A stretch of 64,000 bases of DNA from ZYF759 sp046297455 (GCA_046297455.1 JBKBIT010000002.1:1-64000); one strand, 5' to 3'; counted from the first letter of the stretch, positions 53,739 to 62,957 are shown. Notes: generated by a model from the letters alone, not told the origin. Made by a program: numbers and translations.

Positions 53739-54121
53739 TCGTCGCCGGAATTGGCTGCAGGAGCGGTGTCGACACCGAAAGCGTGGTCGAGGCCATCGAG
53801 GCCGCGCTCGGATCCGTGGGCATGGAGCCGGGCGCGCTAGCGGCGCTGGCAACGGTTCCCGAAAAGGCGGGCGAAGCAGCCATCGTCGATGCCGCGCACC
53901 GGCTCGATGTCACGCTGGTCGTGGCCGATCCGGCAGCACTGGCAGAAGCTGCTGCGCGCTGTCTGACCCAATCAGCGCATTCCTTCACCGCGACCGGCAC
54001 GCCCTCGGCAGCCGAGGCAGCGGCCCTTGCGGCCGCCGGACCTCAATCTCGGTTGCTCGGCCCGCGCATGGTGCTGGGCTCCGTCACCTGCGCACTGGCA
54101 GCGACGGGAGACATGCCATGA
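53735..54121 (+). CDS. cobE: CobE (CbiG C-terminal-like protein)
   Basis: 128 residues from ATG 53735. The VAGIGCRSGVDTESVVEAIEAAL start is the CobE/CbiG-C signature, with ALATVPEKAGEAA following. Family members act around C11 methylation or binding of hydrogenobyrinic acid; the exact role in the aerobic route is not settled. Four-base overlaps link it to cobL and cobM. Confidence 0.92.
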   Translation: MIVAGIGCRSGVDTESVVEAIEAALGSVGMEPGALAALATVPEKAGEAAIVDAAHRLDVTLVVADPAALAEAAARCLTQSAHSFTATGTPSAAEAAALAAAGPQSRLLGPRMVLGSVTCALAATGDMP

Positions 54122-54879
54122 CAGTCCATTTCATCGGCGCCGGTCCCGGTGCGGCCGATCTCATAACGGTCCGGGGGCGTGACCTGCTCGCCCGATGCCC
54201 CGTCTGCCTGTTCGCCGGCTCCATCGTGCCGCGCGAAATGCTCGACTGGTGCCCTGCAGATGCACGTCTCGTCGACACCGCGCCACTCTCGCTCGACGAG
54301 ATCGAAGCCGAATATGTGGCGGCCCATGCGGCTGGCCAGGATGTCGCCCGGCTGCACTCGGGCGACCTGTCGGTCTGGAGCGCGGTCGCCGAGCAGATGC
54401 GCCGGCTGGATCGTCTGGGCATTGACTACACGCTGACGCCCGGCGTGCCAGCCTTCTCCGCCGCTGCTGCCGCGCTCGGCCGGGAACTGACCATTCCCGA
54501 GGTCGCACAGAGCCTGGTGCTGACGCGTGTCTCCGGCCGGGCCTCGAAGATGCCCGAGGGCGAGAAGCTGGCCGCCTTCGGCGCAACCGGTGCGACGCTG
54601 GCCATTCACCTGGCCATCCATGCCCTTGACCGCGTGGTCGCGGAACTCGTGCCCCTCTATGGCGCCGACTGCCCCGTCGCGATCGTGGTCCACGCCAGCT
54701 GGCCGAACGAACGCATCCTTCGCGGCTCGCTCGGCACGATCGAGGCGCTGGTTGCGGCCGATCCCATCGAGCGCACCGCAATCATTTTTGTTGGGCGAGG
54801 CCTTGCCTCCGAGGAATTTCGCGAGAGCGCGCTCTACGACACTGCCTATCAGCGGCGGTTCAGGGGGCGCGGGGCATGA
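54118..54879 (+). CDS. cobM: CobM, precorrin-4 C11-methyltransferase
   Basis: 253 residues: FIGAGPGAADLITVRGRDLL, ARLHSGDLSVWSAVAEQ and TLTPGVPAFSAAAAALG are family marks. It yields precorrin-5. Its stop shares ATGA with a 29-codon ORF that fills the gap to cobA. Confidence 0.95.
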   Translation: MTVHFIGAGPGAADLITVRGRDLLARCPVCLFAGSIVPREMLDWCPADARLVDTAPLSLDEIEAEYVAAHAAGQDVARLHSGDLSVWSAVAEQMRRLDRLGIDYTLTPGVPAFSAAAAALGRELTIPEVAQSLVLTRVSGRASKMPEGEKLAAFGATGATLAIHLAIHALDRVVAELVPLYGADCPVAIVVHASWPNERILRGSLGTIEALVAADPIERTAIIFVGRGLASEEFRESALYDTAYQRRFRGRGA

Positions 54880-54965
54880 GCGGCAGCTTCCACCATGAGC
54901 CGGCTTCCGTATTCGGCCATCGCCCTGTATTCCGACATACCATGATTGATGGAACCGACGCATGA
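54876..54965 (+). CDS. Candidate 29-residue small protein between cobM and cobA
   Basis: ATG at 54876 overlaps the cobM stop (ATGA), and the ORF ends in TGA at 54963-54965, which overlaps the cobA start (ATGA at 54962-54965). The product would be 29 residues with four histidines (6, 7, 15 and 21), beginning MSGSFHHEPASVFGH. It would be translationally coupled at both ends. Against it: two GTA codons, uncommon in this GC-rich cluster, and a short length that can be open by chance. It may be a real small protein, a mere coupling device or a remnant. Confidence 0.35.
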   Translation: MSGSFHHEPASVFGHRPVFRHTMIDGTDA

Positions 54966-55765
54966 GCCTCGACAAGACCATCGCGCGGCTGGCGCCAGCC
55001 CTTCCCGTCTTTCAGCCAGGCCACGCCTGGCTGGCGGGGGCAGGCCCGGGCGACCCGGGGCAGATCACCATCGACGTCGCTTCCGCCCTCTCCCAGGCCG
55101 ATGCCATCGTCTATGACGCGCTGGTAGATGCCTCGATCCTCGAAGCGGCGGAAAAGGCCGAACTTCATTTCGCCGGCAAACGGGGCGGCAAGGCGTCGAT
55201 CCCGCAGGACGACATAACGGCCCTCATCATCCGCCTCGCGCTTCAAGGCAAGCGTGTGCTGCGCCTGAAGGGTGGCGATCCCTTCGTCTTCGGGCGCGGT
55301 GGCGAGGAAGCCTTCGCGCTGATGCAGCACGGTATTCCCTTCCGCATTCTGCCCGGTCTCACTGCCGGCCTGGCGGGCTTGGCCGGCGCCCATATTCCCG
55401 CCACCATGCGCGGGATCAACAAGGCGATCATCCTGGCAACCGGCCATGCCGCGGGCACGGATGAAGATCTCGACTGGGCGGCATTGGCGGCCACCGGCCA
55501 GCCGCTCGTCATCTATATGGGTCTGAAGAACCTGGAGATCATCGTCGGCGCGCTCGCCAAGGGCGGTCTTGCAGGGACGACGCCGACAGCCATCGTGACC
55601 TCGGCCGCAACCGAGCGGGAACGCGTCGTGACAGGCACGCTCGAGACGATTTGCGGGTTGGCGCGGCAGGCCGGCCTGGAGGCCCCTGCCCTGATCGTTA
55701 TCGGCGGCATCGTTTCCATGCGGGCCGAACTCACCGCCCTGCAGCAGATGATGCGGACGGGATGA
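54962..55765 (+). CDS. cobA: CobA, uroporphyrinogen-III C-methyltransferase (SUMT)
   Basis: 267 residues: AGPGDPGQITIDVASALSQADAIVYDALV, LRLKGGDPFVFGRGGEEA and the ATGHAAG turn are the SUMT family marks. No CysG reductase or chelatase domain is attached. It makes precorrin-2 from uroporphyrinogen III, the first committed step. It overlaps cobB by four bases. Confidence 0.96.
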   Translation: MSLDKTIARLAPALPVFQPGHAWLAGAGPGDPGQITIDVASALSQADAIVYDALVDASILEAAEKAELHFAGKRGGKASIPQDDITALIIRLALQGKRVLRLKGGDPFVFGRGGEEAFALMQHGIPFRILPGLTAGLAGLAGAHIPATMRGINKAIILATGHAAGTDEDLDWAALAATGQPLVIYMGLKNLEIIVGALAKGGLAGTTPTAIVTSAATERERVVTGTLETICGLARQAGLEAPALIVIGGIVSMRAELTALQQMMRTG

Positions 55766-57078
55766 CAGCCCGCGGCCTGATCATCGGGGCCCCGCGCTCG
55801 GGCTCTGGAAAGACCAGCGTGACCATTGGCCTGCTGCGAGCCCTGAAGCGGCGCGGGCTCGCCGTCAAAGGGGCAAAATCGGGACCGGATTACATCGATC
55901 CGGGCTTCCACGCCGCCGCAACCGGTCTGCCGGGGGTCAACCTGGACAGTTGGGCGATGGCGCCCGCGCTACTCGACGCGCTGGCCGCCGACACCTTCAA
56001 TGGGGCGGATATCGTGGTCGCCGAAAGCGCGATGGGCCTTTTCGACGGGATCCAGGCGGGCCAAGGGCGCACCGGCGCCGGTTCCGATCTCGCGGCCCGC
56101 TATGGTCTGCCCTGTCTGCTGGTCCTCGACGTTTCCGGACAGTCGACCACGGCGGCTGCCGTCGCCAAGGGGTTTGCCAGCTACGATCCTGCCGTGCGCA
56201 TTGCGGGCGTGGTGCTCAACCGCACCGGTAGCGAGCGCCATGTCCGGCTTTGCCGTGAAGCCATCGAGGCCATTGGGCTTCCGATCGTGGGCGCCATTCC
56301 GCGCAATCCCGACATGGCACTGCCCGAACGGCACCTGGGGCTCGTGCAAGCCAGCGAGCACGGAGCGATCGAGGAATTCATCGACAGGCTGGCAGATGTC
56401 ATGGAAAGTGCGCTCGATCTCGAACGCATCGCCGCGATGGCAGATGAACCGCAATTTCCAGGCACAGGCAATCTCGATCCCTCGATCTCCCCGCCCGGCC
56501 AACGCATTGCCCTCGCCCAGGATGCGGCGTTTTCCTTCGTCTACCCTCATGTCGCCCGCCAATGGCGCGCAGCAGGCGCCGAGATCGTCCCGTTCTCGCC
56601 GCTGGCGGACGAGGGCCCACAAGACGATTGCGATGCCTGTTGGCTGCCCGGCGGTTATCCCGAGCTGCATGCGGGCCAACTGTCGGCGGCGTTCAATTTT
56701 CGGCAACGCATGAGCGATTTTGCCACGAGGCGGCCGATCCATGGCGAATGCGGCGGCTACATGGTGCTGGGCCGGGCGCTCGAAGACGCGGACGGGACGT
56801 CTCATGAGATGCTGGGGTTGCTCGGACACTCCACTTCGTTTGCAAAACGCAAGATGAATCTCGGCTACAGGCAGGCTACATTGATCGCAGATTGCGCCAT
56901 TGGACGGGCTGGCGACACCATAAGGGGTCACGAGTTCCATTATGCGCGGGTGATCGACCGGGGTTCAGACGAAGCGCTGGCCGAGATCGCGGACGGGACA
57001 GGCAACCCGCTTGGGCAGTCTGGCGGGCGGCGCGGTCACGTCACCGGCACATTCTTCCATGCGATCGCGAGAGGCTGA
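55762..57078 (+). CDS. cobB: CobB, cobyrinic/hydrogenobyrinic acid a,c-diamide synthase
   Basis: 438 residues from ATG 55762. Walker A GAPRSGSGKTSVTIGLLRAL, the KSGPDYIDPGFH motif, and a C-terminal amidotransferase domain with GECGGYMVLG (nucleophile Cys). It amidates side chains a and c using glutamine and ATP. The stop is three bases before cobS. The frame upstream to 55651 is antisense-type shadow in cobA. Confidence 0.96.
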   Translation: MTARGLIIGAPRSGSGKTSVTIGLLRALKRRGLAVKGAKSGPDYIDPGFHAAATGLPGVNLDSWAMAPALLDALAADTFNGADIVVAESAMGLFDGIQAGQGRTGAGSDLAARYGLPCLLVLDVSGQSTTAAAVAKGFASYDPAVRIAGVVLNRTGSERHVRLCREAIEAIGLPIVGAIPRNPDMALPERHLGLVQASEHGAIEEFIDRLADVMESALDLERIAAMADEPQFPGTGNLDPSISPPGQRIALAQDAAFSFVYPHVARQWRAAGAEIVPFSPLADEGPQDDCDACWLPGGYPELHAGQLSAAFNFRQRMSDFATRRPIHGECGGYMVLGRALEDADGTSHEMLGLLGHSTSFAKRKMNLGYRQATLIADCAIGRAGDTIRGHEFHYARVIDRGSDEALAEIADGTGNPLGQSGGRRGHVTGTFFHAIARG

Positions 57079-57081
57079 ACC

Positions 57082-57846
57082 ATGGACAATCCTCAGATAC
57101 GTACCGGCTTCGGCGACATCGGCGCCTGTATCGGGTTCTTCACCCGTTTCCCGCAGCCATGGTCATCGCCCCAAGAAAGACGCTTTGCCGATACCTTATG
57201 GGCGGCGCCGCTTGTCGGCCTGGCGGTAGCGGTTCCATCGGCGCTTGTCTTCGGCATCGCGCTGGCATTTGCGCTGCCGGCTTCGATCGCCGCTGCCATT
57301 GCACTCGCTGCCGGCATGTTTGCGACCGGCTGCCTGCATGAAGATGGTCTGGCGGACGTTGCCGATGGGTTCGGCGGCGGCAAGACTGCGGGCGACAAGC
57401 TGGCAATCATGCGCGACAGCCGCATCGGCACCTATGGCGTGCTGGCACTCGTCGTGACGATCCTTCTCAAATGGGCGGCTCTTGCGACCTTCCTGTCCTT
57501 CGCAACGGCCCTGGTCGCGCTGATTGCCGCCCACATGGCTTCGCGTGCGCTGATGCCGGGCTTCATGCACCTGGTGCCGCGGGCGCGTGATGACGGGCTC
57601 TCTGCAGGCGTGGGACATGTGGGTTCGTCCGTGGCGCTGGCAGCGCTCGGCATCGGGCTCCTGGCCCTCCTGCCACTCGGGCTGTTCACCGTACTACTAG
57701 CCGCCGCGCTGCTGGCGATCTGGTTTCTCGTCCTGCGGATCGTGGCGGAGCGTCAGATAGGCGGTCAGACGGGAGATGTCATCGGCACGCTGCAGCAGGG
57801 TGGCGAGGTGATCGTCCTTCTTGCAGCCTGCGTGGCATTCGGCTGA
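57082..57846 (+). CDS. cobS: Adenosylcobinamide-GDP ribazoletransferase (CobS; CobV in P. denitrificans)
   Basis: 254 residues, membrane protein with several helices. FFTRFPQPW at the start, CLHEDGLADVADGFGGGK (the Mg-binding DGxADxxDG) and MRDSRIGTYG are diagnostic. It joins adenosylcobinamide-GDP with alpha-ribazole (phosphate). It ends the cob operon. The partner cobU/cobT gene is not beside it, unlike in many relatives. Confidence 0.95.
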   Translation: MDNPQIRTGFGDIGACIGFFTRFPQPWSSPQERRFADTLWAAPLVGLAVAVPSALVFGIALAFALPASIAAAIALAAGMFATGCLHEDGLADVADGFGGGKTAGDKLAIMRDSRIGTYGVLALVVTILLKWAALATFLSFATALVALIAAHMASRALMPGFMHLVPRARDDGLSAGVGHVGSSVALAALGIGLLALLPLGLFTVLLAAALLAIWFLVLRIVAERQIGGQTGDVIGTLQQGGEVIVLLAACVAFG

Positions 57847-57941
57847 ACCGAAGAAAGTCGTCACTTGCATTTGCTTTTGCGGCATGCTGGCTTGCGCGCG
57901 AATAGAGGAGGCCGGTTTCCGCGGAAGCCGGGAAGCCGAAC

Positions 57942-59246
57942 ATGATCAAGACGGATATCGCACGCCGGGTGTTCAACCACACCTGGAAGCTGGACCCGAT
58001 CATCCGCAGCCTGCTGGACACGGATTTCTACAAGCTGTTGATGCTACAGATGATCTGGGGCGTTTATCGCGATGTCGACGCCACTTTCACGCTCATCAAC
58101 CGCACCACATCCGTCAGGCTGGCTGAAGAGATCGACGAGAAGGAACTGCGCGATCAATTGGACCACGCCCGGTCCCTTCGCTTCACCAAGAAGGAGATGA
58201 TCTGGCTGGCCGGTAACACCTTCTACGGCCGCAAGCAGATCTTCCAACCCGACTTCCTTGCATGGTTGTCGAAATTCCAGCTTCCCGAATACGAATTGAC
58301 CCGCCGCGATGGGCAATTCGTGCTCAACTTCCACGGTCGATGGCACGACACGACCATGTGGGAGATTCCCGCGCTCGCCATCATCAACGAATTGCGGTCG
58401 CGCGCAGCATTGAAATCCATGGGCCGTTTTGCCCTGGACGTCACTTATGCCAGGGCGAAGGCCAAGCTGTGGGAGAAGGTCGAGCGCCTGAGACAACATC
58501 CCGAGATCCGGATTTCGGACTTCGGGACACGCAGGCGCCACTCGCATCTTTGGCAGCGTTGGTGTGTCGAGGCACTGAAGGAGGGCATCGGCGATTCCTT
58601 CACCGGCACGTCGAATGTACTTCTGGCCATGGATACCGATCTGGAAGCGCTCGGCACCAACGCCCATGAATTGCCCATGGTGCTGACCGCGCTGACCGAA
58701 AGCGATGCCGACAAGATCGACGCGCCCTACCGCGTACTGCAGGAATGGCAGAAATATTACGGCGGCAATCTGCTGATCGTCCTGCCCGACACCTTCGGAA
58801 CCGCCTCATTCCTGAAGCGCGCGCCGGACTGGGTGGCCGATTGGACAGGCTTCCGCCCTGACAGCGCACCGCCGATCGAGGGCGGTGAACGCATCATCGA
58901 ATGGTGGAAATCGCATGGGCAGGATCCGGCCGAGAAGCTGCTGATCTTTTCCGATGGCCTGGATGTCGACACGATCGAAAAGACCTATCAGCACTTCAAG
59001 GGCCGCGTGCGCATGGCCTTTGGCTGGGGCACGAACCTGACCAACGATTTTCACGGCTGTGCGCCGGCTCGCAACGAGGCCCTCAAGTCGATCTCGCTGG
59101 TCTGCAAGGTGTCCAGCACCCAAGGGCATCCGGCCGTCAAGCTCTCCGACAATGTCGAGAAGGCGACCGGAGATCCCGCCGCGATCGAGCACTATCTTCA
59201 GCTATTCGGTCAGGAAAACAGGGTTCGCAAACCGGTTCTGGTCTGA
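57942..59246 (+). CDS. pncB: Nicotinate phosphoribosyltransferase
   Basis: 434 residues: SLLDTDFYKLLMLQMIWGVY at about 21-40, SDFGTRRRHS, FTGTSNVLLAM, and FGWGTNLTNDF with the catalytic region of PncB. It makes nicotinate mononucleotide in NAD salvage and, through alpha-ribazole synthesis, NaMN also feeds cobalamin. The stop meets that of the aldo/keto reductase with no gap. Preceded by a 95-base spacer. Confidence 0.96.
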   Translation: MIKTDIARRVFNHTWKLDPIIRSLLDTDFYKLLMLQMIWGVYRDVDATFTLINRTTSVRLAEEIDEKELRDQLDHARSLRFTKKEMIWLAGNTFYGRKQIFQPDFLAWLSKFQLPEYELTRRDGQFVLNFHGRWHDTTMWEIPALAIINELRSRAALKSMGRFALDVTYARAKAKLWEKVERLRQHPEIRISDFGTRRRHSHLWQRWCVEALKEGIGDSFTGTSNVLLAMDTDLEALGTNAHELPMVLTALTESDADKIDAPYRVLQEWQKYYGGNLLIVLPDTFGTASFLKRAPDWVADWTGFRPDSAPPIEGGERIIEWWKSHGQDPAEKLLIFSDGLDVDTIEKTYQHFKGRVRMAFGWGTNLTNDFHGCAPARNEALKSISLVCKVSSTQGHPAVKLSDNVEKATGDPAAIEHYLQLFGQENRVRKPVLV

Positions 59247-60077
59247 TCAATCGTCCCAGCGGGGCGAAAAGTCGAAGTCGCAGATACGACTGCCCTTCCC
59301 TGCGAGTTGAGAGATCGCCGCCATCTCGTCGCCTGTCAGTTCGAAGTCGAAGATCGAGAAGTTCTCTTCGAGCCGTTCGATTCGGCTCGTACGGGGGATG
59401 GCCACCACACCTTCCTGCTGGACATGCCAGCGAAGAACGATCTGTCCCGGCGTCTTGCCGTGAGCGTCGGCCGCAGACCGCACGGCCGCCTCCGACAACA
59501 GGTCGCCGCCACGATGCAGTGGGCAGTAGGAGACCATGGCCAGGCCTGCCGCACGGCAGGCGGCGTAGACCTTAGTCTGGTTGAGATAGGGATGGTATTC
59601 GACCTGATTGGCCACCAGCGGCTCAGGACACAGCTTCAAAGCGTCGGCCAGGAGCTTGGTCGTGAAATTGGACACCCCAATGTTGCGAGCCAGACCCTCC
59701 TGCTTGAGCCGCGCCAGTGCTGGTAGCGTGTCCGACAGAGGGATGGCCGGGTTCGGCCAATGCACCAGCAACAGGTCGACGCTGTCGAGCTTCAACTTCG
59801 CAAGGCTCGCCTCCGCAGATCTGCGGAGATCGTCGGCGCGCAGATTCTCCCACCAGACCTTGGTAGTCACAAACACCTCTTCACGCGCAATGGAGGACTG
59901 TCGCAGCCCTTCGCCCACTTCCACCTCGTTGCCGTACATGGCAGCGGTGTCCAGGTGACGGTAGCCAATTTCGATCGCGCTGCGGACCATGTCGATGCAA
60001 TCGGTGCCCTTGAGGGTGAATGTTCCCAAGCCGAGTGCGGGAATGGCAGCGCCGTTCGCATTGACATGATGCATCAT
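59247..60077 (-). CDS. Aldo/keto reductase (2,5-diketo-D-gluconate reductase-like)
   Basis: 276 residues, TIM barrel. Catalytic tetrad residues are visible in DTAAMYGNE (Asp, Tyr), TKVWW (Lys) and LLVHWPNP (His); the NADPH end has VAIPRTSRIERLEENF. Such enzymes reduce aldehydes and ketones; the substrate is unknown. It starts with two adjacent ATG codons (60077 and 60074). Confidence 0.92.
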   Translation of the reverse strand: MMHHVNANGAAIPALGLGTFTLKGTDCIDMVRSAIEIGYRHLDTAAMYGNEVEVGEGLRQSSIAREEVFVTTKVWWENLRADDLRRSAEASLAKLKLDSVDLLLVHWPNPAIPLSDTLPALARLKQEGLARNIGVSNFTTKLLADALKLCPEPLVANQVEYHPYLNQTKVYAACRAAGLAMVSYCPLHRGGDLLSEAAVRSAADAHGKTPGQIVLRWHVQQEGVVAIPRTSRIERLEENFSIFDFELTGDEMAAISQLAGKGSRICDFDFSPRWDD

Positions 60078-60182
60078 CCTGAAATCCTTTCCATTTGGCG
60101 GATGGTCGGGATTCTGTGCTAACGCTGGCGCTGGAATCGATCCGACGACAATGTGCCATCCCGTCTTTCACCCGGAGATCTA

Positions 60183-61154
60183 ATGCAAGCGGTCGCCAAG
60201 GACAAATACCGCATCGAGGCCATCGACCTGATGCGCGGCCTGGCGCTCGCTGCGATGGTCGTCTTTCACTTTGCTTGGGACCTTGAATTTTTCGGCTACG
60301 CCCCGATCGGCATGACAAGGGAACCAGGCTGGGTGCTTTTTGCCCGTTCCATAGCTTCCAGCTTCCTGTTTCTTGTCGGCGTCAGTCTCTATCTGGCACA
60401 TGCAGAGAAGGTTCGGACCAGATCCTTTGTGAAGCGCCTCGCAATGGTGGGCGGCGCGGCGGTGGCAATCACCATCGTGACATGGTTTGCCACGCCGCAA
60501 GGCTTCATCTTTTTCGGTATCCTGCACCAGATCGCGCTTGCCAGCGTTCTGGGGCTCGCTTTCTTGCGGTTGCCCAGCCTGGTCACGTTCGCTGTGGCTG
60601 TCGCTGTGATCGCGGCACCCTCATTCCTGCGACACTCCTTCTTCGACCATCCGGCTCTTTGGTGGGTGGGACTGTCGACCACCAATCCTCCGGCCAACGA
60701 CTACGTGCCGGTGTTTCCCTGGTTTGGTGCGGTGCTCTTTGGCATTGTCGCTGCCCGAGTGGGCACCAGTTCAGGACTGTTCACGCGGCTTGCGGCATGG
60801 CGCCCGACTGGCTGGTCTGCACCGCTCCAGTTTGCGGGACGCCACAGCCTTGCCGTCTACCTCATCCATCAGCCGGTGCTGATCGCTGCAATCTGGCTTT
60901 TCGCCCTGGTGGCACCACCAGCCGCTCGGCAGATGGACTTTGGACTTGCCTGCCAGGCCGAATGCAGCACAGTGCGCGATGAAGCCTTTTGCAGAGACTA
61001 TTGCTCGTGCATGTTGGACGCTATCGAGGAGGAAGGCGTGACCGAAACGACGTGGCAACGTGGTGATCCGGATTTTCGTGATTGGCTCGAACGTACAGCA
61101 CTCGAATGCACCTACGAGGCCGAGACAGCTTCTACACCGGAGAACCAGCCGTGA
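60183..61154 (+). CDS. DUF1624/HGSNAT-like membrane protein with Cys-rich tail
   Basis: 323 residues from ATG 60183, preceded by GGAG. The start RIEAIDLMRGLALAAMVVFHFAWDL matches the DUF1624 family (heparan-alpha-glucosaminide N-acetyltransferase catalytic-like), with about seven membrane helices to residue 250 and LAVYLIHQP at the end of the core. A 67-residue tail follows with C257, C261, C270, C274, C276 and C309, an uncommon twin C-x3-C pattern. The acyl acceptor is unknown. The stop overlaps the next start. Confidence 0.85.
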   Translation: MQAVAKDKYRIEAIDLMRGLALAAMVVFHFAWDLEFFGYAPIGMTREPGWVLFARSIASSFLFLVGVSLYLAHAEKVRTRSFVKRLAMVGGAAVAITIVTWFATPQGFIFFGILHQIALASVLGLAFLRLPSLVTFAVAVAVIAAPSFLRHSFFDHPALWWVGLSTTNPPANDYVPVFPWFGAVLFGIVAARVGTSSGLFTRLAAWRPTGWSAPLQFAGRHSLAVYLIHQPVLIAAIWLFALVAPPAARQMDFGLACQAECSTVRDEAFCRDYCSCMLDAIEEEGVTETTWQRGDPDFRDWLERTALECTYEAETASTPENQP

Positions 61155-61627
61155 GTGATCCCCTCTCCCGCCCGGTCAACCTGCCCTGGCCGCCGATTGT
61201 GCTGGCCACCACGGTCCTGTTGGCAATCGTTCTGGGAGTCTGGTTGCCAATCCCATGGATCACTGGCCCGTTTGCCGAATTCCTGTTCGCCGTTGGCTGC
61301 CTTCTGCTGTCAGGCGGGGCTGCGATGATCATCCTGTCGATCCGTGCCTTGTCGCGGCACAAGACCACTGTCAGTCCGATGCGCCCCGCAAGCCATCTCG
61401 TCAGCGATGGTCCGTTCGCGATTTCGCGCAACCCGATCTATCTCGGCGCCATCATGGTGCTGATTGCGCTGGCGCTGATCATCCACAACCCGTGGTTTAT
61501 GATCCTGGGTCCGGTGGCAGGCGCGGCCATCAACTATCTTGCCATCCTGCCGGAGGAAAAGCATCTCGACCTGCGATTCGGGCGGCGCTACCGCGACTAT
61601 GCCAAGCGGGTCAGACGCTGGATCTGA
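61151..61627 (+). CDS. Isoprenylcysteine carboxyl methyltransferase-family membrane protein
   Basis: 158 residues from GTG 61151, overlapping the previous stop by four bases. About four helices, with the C-terminal signature GPFAISRNPIYLGAI and EEKHLDLRFGRRYRDYAKRVRRW typical of the ICMT/PEMT-like family that methylates with SAM at membranes. Bacterial members have unknown substrates. Its stop abuts the MerR gene stop. Confidence 0.88.
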   Translation: MSDPLSRPVNLPWPPIVLATTVLLAIVLGVWLPIPWITGPFAEFLFAVGCLLLSGGAAMIILSIRALSRHKTTVSPMRPASHLVSDGPFAISRNPIYLGAIMVLIALALIIHNPWFMILGPVAGAAINYLAILPEEKHLDLRFGRRYRDYAKRVRRWI

Positions 61628-62014
61628 TCAAGTGCCGACACCGAGTTCGGCCAGCCGCTCCACGCAGGATTCTTCGGCGTGATCCAGTTCCGCCAGGATC
61701 TCCTCGAGATCGCGCCGCTTCTGGCGTAGCTCGTCCCGCTTGTTGCCAATGCGGTCGATCATCAGCTTGAGTTGACCGACTTCACCCGGCGGCTCCTTGT
61801 ACATTTGGATGATCTGGCGGATCTCGGCGATTGAGAAGCCCAGGCGCCTTCCCCGCATGATCTGCTTGATGAGGTGACGATCCGAAGGCCGGAACAGGCG
61901 CGTACGCCCGCGCCGTACGGGCTGGATCAGGCCCTCATCCTCGTAGAAGCGGATCGTACGGGTCGATATGCCGAACTCCCGGGTCAGCTCGGTAATGGTG
62001 TAAAATTCCCGCAT
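61628..62014 (-). CDS. MerR-family transcriptional regulator
   Basis: 128 residues. The N-terminal MerR helix-turn-helix (YTITELTREFGISTRTIRFYEDEGLI) and wing, a dimerising coiled coil (about 80-115) and a single Cys near 119 (EESCVERL). It resembles LiuR-type regulators of branched-chain acyl-CoA catabolism, but no liu gene is in view, so the target is unknown. The 127-base space upstream to the aldolase gene may hold its promoter. Confidence 0.88.
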   Translation of the reverse strand: MREFYTITELTREFGISTRTIRFYEDEGLIQPVRRGRTRLFRPSDRHLIKQIMRGRRLGFSIAEIRQIIQMYKEPPGEVGQLKLMIDRIGNKRDELRQKRRDLEEILAELDHAEESCVERLAELGVGT

Positions 62015-62141
62015 GTGCGCTCTACCTGCTTGCTCTTCAGGCAGCTACATTCCACGGCACTTACGTAAAAGTCAATTTTGCCGGCACAAGACCTGCACAC
62101 TGGCCTCGGCATCGCCTGCCAAATGCCACAACCTCAGGAAA

Positions 62142-62924
62142 TCAGGAGGTAACGGACCGTCGGGCAGACGAGAGCAACTGGTCTGCCCCGAGTGTCAGGT
62201 ACTTCACGTCGCTGCCAAGCGCGATCAGCCGAAAGCCCATCTGGACATAGCGACCTGTCAGCGAAGGGTCCACCACATAGATGGCAGCGTGCTTGCCTGC
62301 CCCGCCGGCCCGCGCGGCAATGGCGGCAATCGCATCCATCATGTCGTCCAGCCCGGGATCCATTCTGGCCCCGCCGGTCCAGGCGATCGAGAAGTCGGAC
62401 GGGCCGACGAGCACGCCGTCGATGCCGTCGACCGCCAATATCCCATCCAGCACATCCAGCGCTTCGCGGGTCTCGATCATCGCCAAGGCCAAGGTGTCGG
62501 CATTGGCGTTTTCCAGCCAATGCGCGGCGGTCCCTTGGCCATGCCGGGGCATTGCGAATGAAGGCCCCCAGGAACGCTGGCCGACCGGCGGATATTTCAC
62601 GGAGGCCGCGAAATACCTGGCATCCTGTACCGAATTGATCATCGGCGCGATCACGGCTTCCGCACCGAAATCAAGTGCCCTGCTGGCCATATCGAACCGC
62701 CCGACCGGGATACGGACGATCGCCCCTTTCTTGGCAGCGGTAATCGGCGCGAGTCCACGCAGGATGCTGTCCTCGTGATGCCCGCCATGCTGCATGTCCA
62801 GCGTGACGGCATCGAAATCCAGGCCCGCCAGGACCTCGGCGACCAGCGTATCCGGGATCGAGGACCAGGATGTGAAAAGCGTCTCGCCCGCATCAAGCCG
62901 GGCGCGAAGACAGTTGCGCGTCAT
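62142..62924 (-). CDS. HpcH/HpaI-family aldolase
   Basis: 260 residues. LDFDAVTLDMQHGGHHED carries the catalytic His, AVIAPMINSVQDA the substrate loop, MIETREALD the metal Glu and VGPSDFSIAW the C-terminal site. Class II pyruvate aldolases of this family cleave 4-hydroxy-2-oxo acids. No pathway neighbours are present, so the substrate is unknown. Confidence 0.9.
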   Translation of the reverse strand: MTRNCLRARLDAGETLFTSWSSIPDTLVAEVLAGLDFDAVTLDMQHGGHHEDSILRGLAPITAAKKGAIVRIPVGRFDMASRALDFGAEAVIAPMINSVQDARYFAASVKYPPVGQRSWGPSFAMPRHGQGTAAHWLENANADTLALAMIETREALDVLDGILAVDGIDGVLVGPSDFSIAWTGGARMDPGLDDMMDAIAAIAARAGGAGKHAAIYVVDPSLTGRYVQMGFRLIALGSDVKYLTLGADQLLSSARRSVTS

Positions 62925-62957
62925 GAAACCGCAGACTCCGGTCGATCTCGCTAAAGA

